64,000 nucleotides of DNA. It comes from Syngnathus acus. Lineage: Eukaryota; Chordata; Actinopteri; Syngnathiformes; Syngnathidae. The translations under genes were made by a program, and so were the position numbers. Positions 40,566-54,698 of this stretch are shown one piece after another. The notes beneath the pieces were generated by a model. It was given only the letters and a program-made list of their open reading frames with translations. It did not search any database and was not told the origin of the DNA. Numbering within the stretch: the first letter of the stretch is position 1; every line of letters begins with the position of its first letter. The stretch is from positions 2,849,342 through 2,913,341 of the forward strand of contig NC_051090.1 of assembly GCF_901709675.1 (NCBI RefSeq), read 5' to 3'.

Positions 40566-41057
40566 TGAGAAGATTAGCTTCCAGCGCAGGGGCGAGGCAA
40601 GGCCAGGGGGAATTGACGCTACAAGGCCGCAAATATTAGCTTCGGAGTTGGAAGGTCCGACCCGTGTGAAGCCTAAATTCAACATAACCCTAACGTTCAA
40701 AATGGAGTCCGAATAAAAACTAATCCAAAGCTGAAAAACAAACCCAAGTCCTTCCCTTCGCTCACGCCTGAAATGTCGAGTGTAGCAAAATAATGTTTTC
40801 GTATCATCGGCGTTCGGCGACAAACGCTCCGTTTGGATTTTCTAAAGCCGCTCCGCGTTGAGAGTTTTGTAAACGTTCCATCCCCAAAGATAAATAAAAG
40901 TTAAATATACATTGTTCTGTCACACAGAAGACACGGCGCGCCTCCACCGACAACTTCCATTCTTTTAAATTACAAAAACATTTAGCTTAAAGGGCGACAC
41001 GATGCAAATAAGCAGCGATGACAAAAAGAAATAATAAATAAGATACAGCAACATCCC

Positions 41058-44563
<3,506 letters not shown>

Positions 44564-45446
44564 TCACAAGGAATCTGAAGGAAAAGACACTTGTCAACCC
44601 CTCGATCGTTTATTAGGGCTTCAGCGTGCGAGGGAAATTGGATTTGGTAGAACTGAATTAGAAGTGCCTGAAATTTGGTAGGCATGCTGTTCATGAGTTG
44701 TCCCGCAAAAAAAGTCTCAAGAAGATTTCTGAAAAGAGACAGCAGCTGTTGGTCAACGCTTAATATGCTTTATGGTGCTGGCCGAGTAATTGAGCCAATC
44801 CCATGTTGTTGCTCATCAGCCACATAAATCAGTTGAATATGAAATGTCATAATTCCTCAAATAGTATTTGCTGATTGCTCCACAACTGCAACATCAGTCT
44901 TGTAAATAACACATAAAATGTATTTTTTTGTAACATTATTGTTGAAAGGCTATAAGACTGAAGATGAATTAAAACAAACAATGCTAATTTCTTTTTTTTT
45001 TTTTTGGACCACCAATAAAAAATAAAAATGTAAAAACAAAACCATCATGTAAAATTCAAAACAATGCACTTTTACACTTTAGTTTTTTTTCTTACTCCTG
45101 ACTGATAATTAACTTAAAAGGTCAAAAACAGCCTTCCAATATTTTTACACATTTTAACACAAAGCTCTACACGACCCAACGGCCAAGAATTCTGCCCCAC
45201 GTACACTTATTGCGCCATTGTGCAGCACATTCCATAAAACGGGGGGAAAAAAAATCTAGAAAACACTCAAAACTCACCAAATTTTAGTCTCATCACACAA
45301 AGAAGAACACTTCAAAGTCCGGGAGTAAAAAAAAAAAAACCTCCGAAAAGCTCCCGGAGTGCGCAAATGCAGTCCACGCGCGCAAGTGAGTGTGAGCAGA
45401 CTGAGTGTGGCTCATAAAAGGCTCACAGGCTGATTGTTGCGAGGGA

Positions 45447-45461
45447 GGAATGAGAGGAATG
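45447..45461 (+). promoter_or_regulatory. amotl2: tandem TEAD-type sites near the amotl2 promoter
   Basis: Two GGAATG cores lie 9 bp apart (45447-45452 and 45456-45461), with a third CATTCC copy at 45228-45233. Double TEAD motifs close to the 5' end would fit known YAP/TEAD control of amotl2. Inference only. Confidence 0.4.
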
Positions 45462-46076
45462 CTGAGGCTTCACGTCCCCCGGGGATCAAACGCACCAGGA
45501 GGAGGGGGGAGAGGAAAAGGAAGGAGGAGGGGGGGTGGCACGAGGGCGGTGGGCAAGGGGTGGTGGTGCTGATGATGGCGTGAGCAGGAGGGGGGGGGTT
45601 GTCTAGCTATATATGTATCCACCTAGCTTTCCAAGGGTCTAATGTTGCATTCAGGGACTATCAGAAATTGCACTATTCCTGCAAAATGACCTTGAGCTAT
45701 TGTGACCTTCAGGGCAGTTGGAAATGTTAGTACAGTATTCCTCTGCATTTGTAAGATGATGGAACAAGTTTCAAAACTAGTCTAGGATTGAGGGTAAATA
45801 TTTAAGCCGGGGCTCGTGCCGGGTAATTGTGGAGTGAGGGTCCTGGTGTGCTGGCTGAATGGCTTGGGGGGGTGGTTGTTGGTCTACGAGGCACGTTGCC
45901 TGCCAGCTGTCCACAAACTCAACCCCCCCGCCCCCAAACAATCTTCCCTCCTTTGAGCAGAAGCTGTGAGAGATGCATTGTTCTCCCCCCAAAAAGCAGA
46001 CATGATGGGGGCAGACCTGCCATCTGCTGCCCTCAACCCCCCCCCCAAGTAACCATCATTCCAGCTTTTCGGGATC

Positions 46077-46266
46077 AGCTGTCCATCCATTGGAGGGTGG
46101 CGGGCGGGTTAATATGTCGGCAGCTTGTAAACAAAACAGCGCTTGTTAGCGCCTGCCCGCCCGCCCGCCCGTCTCGTGGCCCGCCCAGGTTTGCTTTATC
46201 TATGGCAGCCAAACGTCCACCTGCTCATTTGCATGGCAGTTCAACTGACACTAGTCTCCAGATAAG
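46077..46266. promoter_or_regulatory. candidate enhancer with E-box, FOX, GATA and octamer motifs
   Basis: CAGCTG (46077-46082), GTAAACA (46127-46133), TTATCT (46196-46201), ATTTGCAT (46227-46234) and AGATAAG (46260-46266) lie within 190 bp, about 1.6 kb upstream of the amotl2 coding exon. The mix resembles vascular or blood enhancers, but there is no direct evidence of activity. Confidence 0.2.
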
Positions 46267-48440
46267 CCGCAAAAAAACCCAAAAAAAACCCAACGGCGCT
46301 AAAATGCTGCTTAGGCTAATCAGCACAATGTCGTCTTTGTCGTTTTCTAGAAGAAGAATTTTGATAGGAGTTCAAATACGGTATTTGTGCTAGCTTACTT
46401 ACATAAAGTGAGACAAGAATAGAAAAACACTAAATTTGGAGTGTCATGAGTAGACCGATAAGGTTCCAAGAACTATTGCCTGAAAACACACAGGAAGTCA
46501 GCCATTGTGGTTTGGGATCCTTTAAGATGAACTTAAATTGGACTGTTGGGAAAAATTCCGCCTCAAACACTGTTTCCCTTAGTAGCATGAAATTTGGGAG
46601 GAATGTTTTTAATGTATATTTTATTTTTATTATACTAACTCTTGTCTTCATATACAAAGTAAGTCTGCCATTGGCCTCCTAAAAGACCAAATTTGGTAAA
46701 AAAAAAAAAAAGTCAATCATGAATAGACCCATAAAAAAAGTTTATGTTTCGTTCCAGGGGACTTTAACACCACCTTTTTGTCTTGTTGTTTGATTGTTGT
46801 GATTGGAAAGTAGTAGTTTGTGTGTACACCAAACACAAAGGTATTTTCTTTGTTTTCACCTGCAACATAAAAACACAACGCACAAACCAGCTGATGTGGT
46901 ATAAATAAACTTTTTTTTTCTTTTCTTTTCCTAAAGCTATTACAAGTGCGGGTGCCACTTTGGTGGAGTTGGCTGAGCACAATGTGAGCTGCTGTGTGCT
47001 GATGGTGATGTGAGCTGAGGTGGGAGAAGCTTCTTTTGTTTGACCAACACCCCACACACACACACACACCCCGCAAAGGAGGAAATGGACACATTCCTCA
47101 AATTACCATGACCATGGCGTCTGACCTAGCTTGCAGTTTGCTGATGGGGCGGAAGGGGGGGTGGGGGGGGGGGACACCCCACATGGTCACCCAAATTCAT
47201 GACCACTAACCCAGCATGTGTACTCACATTGTGATCACCAATCCTGATTATAATACCTGTTACACTTTTGATGAAATAAAAAGATATTCTTTATCCTCCG
47301 CAAAGAATAACGCTAAGACTTAAGCTAAGCACAGGGATTTTTGAATAAATGCCCACTGAGTCCATATGGAAAGATTCATGTGAAGCGTTTAAGCAAAACG
47401 GCAGATGTTTCCGCACACAAAAGAACGTGTCCTGCCCCGCAGCACTTCGATGTGCACCTGTCACATGCACGCACACACGCACGCACGCAGCATATGGAGA
47501 TCGAGACAAAGACTGAAATGCAGGTTGAAGTGTGTTCAAAACAGACACACTTATTTGACCCTTCGTTAGCCAGTTCAGCAGAAAGCCTTCGATAACGTAT
47601 TGAAGAAAATAGAAGGATGTATCGGTATTGTAAATATATCATTTTATTTTATAATTTCATTTGATAATTCTTATTAATTTGATTTTGTTTTTCGAATATT
47701 ACTTTTTTTCTCTTCCATAAACTGCAATTTAACTTCTTACCGCAATATGATTTATTCAGTAAAAATGTTGGGATGCAAAAATGAGGCAAAAGCAAAACAA
47801 AGCCTGTGGAGTTTTCCGGTACTAAGCCCCGCCCCCTCCCAGATGGCCAGTAAAGAGCAGATAAAGTGTGTGACCTCCCTTGGGCGACAAAATAGAGGTG
47901 TCAGCAGAGAGCACTAAAATTTGGGTACATTTTTTGTTGTTGTTGCTAGGCAGGATTCATATTGCTCGACAAGTAACTGCTTTTATCCTCTCTTTAAATT
48001 GAGGTGTTATTCACAGTAAATCAACTGTGTGTTTTGTGAACGCCATGGCCCCCCCTAACACACACAGAGGAAGTGCTGGACTCTGGAGTCAGTCAAGAGT
48101 CAAAGGAAAGTGACATTCCTTTCTAAAATTACAATTGCTTGTTAGTGCGTGTATAATTGTACCTGAGTATTGCCCATCTATTGCACATAAGACTAAAACT
48201 TTCTCGTAATTTATTTTGCACAAAATTTAAACTGTTTTTTTTTCATCAAATGCAATATACAGCTGTGAAGTCTGTTTTCTTTACATCTCGCACACACACA
48301 TTCACTCTCAGCGAGTGCAGCTGCTGGGGGGGGGGTCACGGAACCAATGCACCCAGCTCAGGTGGCCTTGATGACCTCACCAGGTCACAAACGCAAATCT
48401 CACGAGAGTTCAGTAAGCCTCTATAATGTGTGTGCGTGGT

Positions 48441-48454
48441 GCCCCCTCTAGTGG
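48441..48454 (-). promoter_or_regulatory. CTCF-type motif, reverse orientation
   Basis: On the minus strand the sequence reads CCACTAGAGGGGGC, an exact fit to the CTCF core. It lies just past the 3' end of cep63. Confidence 0.5.
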
Positions 48455-48768
48455 CACATGAAGGAATAACCTAGGGACAGTAATTTTTTGAGACAGATCT
48501 TTTTTAATGCTGTATTTTTTACCTATATAAAAATAGATGTAATTCAGGGGGCACACGTATATATTTTAGCACCATTTACATTCATATTTGAAGTGAAAAC
48601 AATTTTCATTTTTACCACAGAACTACAAGGTAAAAAAAAAAAAAAATCTGTTAGGAATTTCCTGGCAAAACAAAAAAATGAGATCTAGCAGAATTCTTGT
48701 CACTTTTCAGACATGTTTAATGTGCAAAGTGTTTAAAAAAACTAAAAGAAAGAGTTTTTGCTCCACCT

Positions 48769-51516
48769 TCACGATGTCTTGGCATTGAGGCACTTGGCCA
48801 CGGTGGCAGCGTGGCTGTCGCCCATGCCGAGGATATGCGTGTCCATCTTGTGCAGAAGCTCCTTGGAGTGAAGCATCTCCTTTTCCAGGTAATGCGACAC
48901 GGTGGCGTCCACCTGAGAAGCATCCTGAACAAATACCAAAGTCCAGTCAGCGTCCATCATCTTGAGAGGATGGCAAATATGCTTTTAGGCGAATGACGTC
49001 CCCCCCACGTGTTTGGGAGATGTCCAAGAATGTGCAGAGGGTGGGAGCTCACCGGCGGCGAAGGCGAGATGAAGCTTCGTCCCTCCAGAGCGCGCTTGGT
49101 CAGCGCCGACTGCTCGCCGGGCGGCTGCCGGGAGCCCGTCGAGCGAAGCTGAGTGAACAAACGCTGGATGTCGCCGTCAAAGGAAGTTCCCTCGCTGACA
49201 CTGCTGCTGACAAAGGAAGTGGTGTTAAGTCAAAGTAAGTCTGAAGTGGATTATGTTTGGCGAACCTTTCCGCAACCGTCTTGGCAGGGTCGTCTGCGGT
49301 GTGTCCTTGCGAGGTCGGCCCGTCCCCGGCGGGCCTCGGGCGCGTCGTCTGCGTGAGCTCCGGCCTCAGCTGGGGCTGCTCCGTTACGCTGCTTTCCCTG
49401 TGGGAGGCCAACGATGCTGCAGACGACGCCTCAGCCTGCGAGAAGAAAACAATCAGCATAGAAAAGAGAAGTGTGATGAAAGCCATAGAATAGGAAATAG
49501 CACGGATAACGACCGACCTGCTTCCTCACGTCATCCGTGTCTCCGCTGTGCCGCTGCTCCGCCCTCGACAGCTCCTCTCGCAACTGAGAATGTGCATGAA
49601 ATATTGTATAGGTTTTAAAAATATGCTTATGGAACTACGGTATGTAAATATGTAACAATTCTCAAATAAATATACAAATATTGTGAAACATGTAAATTTT
49701 TGAATGAAATTTAATGTCAAATGTATAGTTACACATTTTTTTTAATTATTATTATATACCTAAATATTCAATTGATATGGTAAATAAGAAATGTGGAATA
49801 TTTAATATGAGGATGTCACTTCCAGTATGATGTGTCACCAGTGGGAGGGAAAAAAAAAAAAAAGAGATGTCCAACCCTTTTCACTTCTGCTACTGAAGTA
49901 TCAAAGGCGTCTTTTAGCACCCTGGCTTCTTGTTGGACCTTTGCGTGCTGGACGCTGGTTTCTTCCAATCTGAGCACACGTGCAGACGGTCACAAAATCA
50001 TTCTTATCGACAATCCAAAACACACACACACATACCTCTCTTTGAGTCGGGTCACTTGCGCGTTGAGGTGAGCCTCACACGTGCGAGCGCGGTCGAGCTC
50101 CGCGGAGGCCCTCTGCAGATCCTCGCGAAGCTTCCCCGCGTCGTGAGATGTCAAGCACTCCTCCAATGAGCTGAATCAACGACACACACATTATAGATAC
50201 ACACGTGATCTCACTCATCAACACCTTTGGATGCAGACTACCCACCTTATCGCTCGCTCTTTGTCGTGCAGCATGTGTTTGAGCGTGCTGACGTCTTTGT
50301 GAAGCCTTTCGATCTCCTCCGTCTTATCCTGTCGGCCGAAACACAAGTCGATTGGTCGCGCCGATATTTTTCCGCCGCTCTTCCTTACCTGTCGCTGCCA
50401 ACGGTCGTTCGACAGCCTCGTGTTTGCCAGGGCTCGGAAGCGTTCCAGTTCCATTTCCTGCACGTGTAGGTCATGGTGAACTTTATCCAGCTGAGAACGC
50501 ATTCGCTGAGCATCCATGCAGCAGTCGGCGTGTAGGCGCTCGGACGCACGCTGTGCCTGGACAAAGATCATTTTCTCTATTGTAAGATTAATTATCATGT
50601 TTGGATACCACAAAGGTACAAACTAATGCGTTTACTTTGACGTGTGCAAGCTCCTCATTTAGACTGTTCTTGTGGGCCTCCAACTCTGCTAGCTGCGTCT
50701 GGTAGACCACCAACCTCTGACTGTACTCCTGCAGCCAGAATTGGAAGCAGTCACATCACCGTGGCAGCAAAGGGACAGAAAGACAGTTGTATGGAAAGCA
50801 TATTCCAGAATAAATCTATCATATCGATGTTCTGTGTAATACCTCAAGCTTCTCCTTTAGCACCCTGACTTCAGACACGTCCTCATCTTTGGATTCCTCA
50901 GTGCTGCCCTTCTTTATGTGTCGGCGCTCAAGCTTCTGATAATTCCTCTTTAATTTGTCCAGCTGAGGGATTTCACGCGGAACCCGGTGAAGTGGGATAA
51001 AGTGAAAGTGTTCTTTTCGATTTTTGGACAGTGACAGCACATCACAACTGCTCACCTCCTCACTAACTTTTCCCAGCTGCTTCTCGTACTTGGTTGCCAA
51101 GTCATGTCGCCCGGCTTGGATGTCCTCCACCTGCTTGCGGAGAACTCCAATCTACAACGGCAAAGCAAAAGACAAATGTCAGAGTTTCAGGAACATAATA
51201 GTACCCACCACGTATGATTCACCTCCAGGTCTTTGCGTTGGATGATCACCCTGGATGTGGAAATGTCCTCCTGGCCGCCCTTCAGCTGCTGCTGGAGGTC
51301 CCGTATCTGTGTCTCCCACTCGCTCCTCTGCATGCTCATCATGATGTCGATCTGCCGCATCAACTCCTGGAGCTCAGGCTCGCACGCTGACAGCACTGAG
51401 CTGGAGAATTTGTGGACAAACAAGTGCATGAAATAGGAGACATGACAAGTTACAAAACTATTAGCATGACTCTACCTGAGGTCCGAATTCAGCAACGAGC
51501 CCAAACACGCCTCCAT
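48769..51516 (-). CDS. cep63: CEP63, centrosomal coiled-coil protein
   Basis: CEP63 forms a ring with CEP152 at the parental centriole and promotes centriole duplication. Thirteen coding exons join in frame to 517 residues: 51476-51516, 51223-51400, 51056-51151, 50843-50962, 50636-50728, 50389-50556, 50246-50328, 50036-50170, 49876-49969, 49518-49583, 49266-49435, 49053-49206 and 48769-48924. Human CEP63 has 703. The amino end has CEPELQELMRQIDIMM, very close to the CEP63 start, followed by almost continuous coiled coil. The last exon matches the conserved terminal helix (HYLEKEMLHSKELLHKMDTHI). The paralogue DEUP1 shares this layout and is the main alternative; linkage to amotl2, as in human, favours CEP63. 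Two donors (exons 49266-49435 and 49876-49969) are weak, so those ends are less sure. Confidence 0.86.
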
Positions 51517-52048
51517 TACAGCTCATAAATGTTTTCCAATATTAACCATATAACTTTAATAGACTATTTATACATACTTGGGTAAAAAGGTGAATTAGCT
51601 ACCGGCTAGCAACCACCAAGCTAACTTATCGCTTACGTTTAAAGCGAAGCAATCTAGCGCTTAATATCTTAGTTTTTCAAAAGACTAACTGCTTGCAACT
51701 AGCGCGCTAAACGGAAATAAATTAACAATATTTAGTGGTCAACTGAACATTGAAGGAAAACAAACTTCTCAAAGTACATTAAAAGCAAACTACTTCCTGT
51801 TTGAAGCGAGAGACCCCGCCTTTTCCAGTGACGTCATCACGTCCGACGGAAGCCGTGAGGCGAAATTTGTCATTTTTTAATTTTATTTTTTTAAAAGTTG
51901 TCATTTTTATTGATTCAGATAATTTGTGCAGGCATCGCATATACTGAAACCATGGAAACAATTTAATTTATAAAAAACTTTATTATAATAACAAGATCTC
52001 ATATGGCACTTGTCAGTGACAGTGTAATTTTTTTTTATGATGCTAATA
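51517..52048 (-). promoter_or_regulatory. cep63: cep63 promoter region and agxt 3' UTR
   Basis: The cep63 side carries a full CRE TGACGTCA at 51829-51836, about 310 bp upstream of the ATG. The agxt side has AATAAA on the minus strand at 51979-51984, 65 bases after the stop, which marks a very short 3' UTR. No gene lies between. Confidence 0.5.
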
Positions 52049-54258
52049 TTAGACTTTGCTCTTGTGACAGTGTGCCAGCGCGTCCTTCAGCGCCTCCAGC
52101 ACCATGTCCGCACTCGAAATGCTGCTGTTGCATCCCATCAGACCGACACGCAGCACCTGCAACAGCCAACATGTTAGGTTGCTAAGTGACATGCTAGCTA
52201 AGATAGGAATGTTGATTGGTTGCCAAAGAAGTAGGTGACAGCAGTTTTCACGTTGCTAGCTAGCGAGGCACGTGATTAGCGCATTAAGGGTTAGGCAGGC
52301 TGCCAGCAAGACAGATAAATAGAGACGTAGGTTGCACACTACCATGCCGGCAGAAGGTCCGAGCCCCCCGGAGATCTCCAAGTTGTGCGTTTTCATGACA
52401 TAGGCTGTGATCTCCTTCCAGTCGTATCCATCCGGAACCACGATTGTCGTCACCGTCGGCAACCTCAACGCCTTGGAAAATTCGTATTAGAAATTATTAC
52501 AATTAGTGATGAGTGACCCGACTTGTCGTCCGCTGCAATAAATGACCAACCAAACATTTCACCTGATCCTCCACAAAGAGCTTAAGTCCCATACGCTCCA
52601 AACCGGTGTGGAAATACTCAGCCACTTCCCTGTGTTTCTTCCAGGAATGTTCCAGACCCTACCGAGCAGCAGACGATTAGATACAAATAAATATTTACTT
52701 TGTACTTTTGAGCCACCAAATGATGAGTTAGCCTCACCTCCTCCACGAGGATGGCCAGGCTCTCCCTGAGGGAGTAAAATGCAGAGACGGGACCCGTGTG
52801 GTGGTACCTGCGAAGATGATTAGTTCACGACAAGATTTCTGCTTTGAAACCCTTTTAATGGAGTCCTTACACTCGGGTGGCTTTGCCGTCGCATCCCCAG
52901 TAGTTAGACAGCCATCTTAGGTCCAAGAAGAACGACACCGGCTTTGTTCTGCGCTCGAATATTTTCCGACTGTGGGCAAAATGCTGCATTTCTACACGGA
53001 AGTTGTTTTTTTTGTAGTTGACTGGCGTTGTATGAGTAATTGCGGCTTGTTTTTGAGGCTTTACCATGCTCGCTCACTAAAGGAGATGGGTGCGGTTCCT
53101 GGTGGGGCATTCAGAACTTTCTGCGAACCCGTGTACAGGATGTCGATCTCTAAACATAAAGAGAAGTGTCCCATTGCCTTGATGTACAATATTTTTGTAT
53201 GTGATCGAGCATATTAACTTTATATACCTTGTTGGTCCATGCGCACTGGAGCGCCACCTACTGACGCCACAGAGTCCACCAGCAACAAACAGTCGTACCT
53301 GTTGAGGCACAAACGCAATCATCATCATTGCTTCACATTGCTATTTTTATTTTTATCATTTTTACTTGTGACAGAGCTGTCCGATGCCGTCCAGCGGGTG
53401 CAGGACGCCAGTGGACGATTCTCCGTGTGTCAGGAAAAGCAGTCCAGGCCTGTGTTTGATTAGCGCCTAGCGTGGCACAACAATCAATCGATATTGATTT
53501 GTTAGCATGTTAGCGTCAGTGTCCGCTTACCTGTTCGATTTCTGCATTGGTGAAGACTCCACCAGGGGGCGCAATAATGGTGTGAACCACAGCACCTGTT
53601 GAGTCAATGAAATTTCAGTCTGTTGATACTCATAAAAAAAAAAAGTCAGAAAGGAAATGTAATTGCTAAGAAGCTAGTGTTACCAATCCTCCCTGCCATG
53701 TCCGCCGCCCGCTCTCCCCAGATGCCGTTAACTGCTACCAGCACGCTGTCGCCGGCCTCCACGGCGTTGAAGATGCCGCATTCCATGGCGGCGTGGCCCG
53801 TGCCACTCACTACCAAAGTCACCGGGTTCAGAGTCTGGAACATATACTGTACTCCGCTGCGGATGTCGGCCATTATCTGCAAAGCAACACATCTCATTCA
53901 TTTTCATTTTAAAAGATTGTTTTGTAAATACACACCCATTTTTCACAGTCAAAATAAAAAGACAATTGGGTGTTACCTCAAAGGTTTCTGGATGCATGTG
54001 TCCGATTACGGGATTGGCTCCGGCCTGCAAGATGCGTGGCGGAACGTTGGAGGGTCCGGGTCCGAACATGTGGCGCCGAGGAACCGTCATGGGAGTCCGC
54101 AGACGTTCCGGAGGTGGAACCGCCAAGGAGGACATGGCTAAATCTGTGCGGAGAGCTGTGCGAACTCCGACCAGACTAGTTTTCCAACTTTGTTTGTCTG
54201 CCAGTCCTTGGCTGAAGTTAAATATTAACGAATGACTCTTCACTTTTTTTAGCGGCAT
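52049..54258 (-). CDS. agxt: alanine-glyoxylate / serine-pyruvate aminotransferase
   Basis: A PLP enzyme of fold type I that converts glyoxylate to glycine with alanine as donor, also using serine. Eleven coding exons join in frame to 432 residues: 53977-54258, 53684-53876, 53531-53595, 53366-53466, 53228-53298, 53065-53149, 52871-52969, 52738-52807, 52563-52658, 52343-52471 and 52049-52156. GPGPSN opens the catalytic core, [13 protein letters not shown] and LLLVDSVAS follow, and the Schiff-base lysine lies in [12 protein letters not shown]. The protein has a basic 41-residue extension before an internal methionine (M42), typical of a mitochondrial targeting sequence. It ends in -SKV, a weak relative of the peroxisomal signal SKL. 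Teleosts have agxta and agxtb; I cannot tell which this is. Confidence 0.93.
53559..53572 (+). promoter_or_regulatory. CTCF-type motif inside an agxt coding exon
   Basis: CCACCAGGGGGCGC fits the CTCF core exactly and lies within agxt coding exon 53531-53595. The match may be a by-product of the codons for APPGG. Confidence 0.3.
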
Positions 54259-54467
54259 TGTATCATCCAATCAAGTTGTAACAAATGACATTCGGTGATA
54301 CGTAATGATATGTCAAGATCAATTTAAAATCTCTATCATAGTGTAAATTGCAGACTTGGTTTGATACATAATTGCTGAATAAATATTTCTGTAAAATATT
54401 TACTACAAAGTTTGAATATTTAAAAATGTGCAAATCAGGAGACAAGCTGTTATATTACCGCTATACA

Positions 54468-54473
54468 TTTATT
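54468..54473 (-). other. probable allantoinase poly(A) signal
   Basis: AATAAA on the coding strand, 226 bases past the allantoinase stop and about 210 bases before the agxt start codon. Confidence 0.5.
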
Positions 54474-54698
54474 TTACATAGTAAAATGGGTACATATTCC
54501 ATCATATATTTATGTTAATACTTTTATCTTTGAAAGGTTAAAAAGTAGCATATTCTAACTTGGACTCTCACCATCTCATGACAGCCAGAACATGAACGTC
54601 AGAAGTAACTACATCTAATATAGTGCTTCTACTGTCTGGTTATATATTTTTGTGGCTATAATCATATTTTAAAAATACTTGGTTTCATGTCCTCGTCT

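Larger units (their letters stand above)
37931..41057. other. intergenic region between sap130 and amotl2
   Basis: About 3.1 kb without a supported gene. Part of the right end must be the amotl2 3' UTR; a minus-strand AATAAA at 39775-39780 would end a 1.28-kb UTR. The stretch contains the GGAATG/CATTCC cluster and a 19-bp inverted repeat listed separately. Around 39.7-39.9 kb it is T-rich. Confidence 0.5.

Noticed and set aside
45827-46393. 188-codon plus-strand open frame upstream of amotl2
   Set aside because: Low-complexity, cysteine/proline-rich, no family match, no splice or poly(A) context; more likely non-coding regulatory sequence.
54256-54270. Upstream extension of agxt from a TTG codon
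   Set aside because: TTG is not a credible start for a vertebrate gene; the first ATG at 54256-54258 gives the complete leader.
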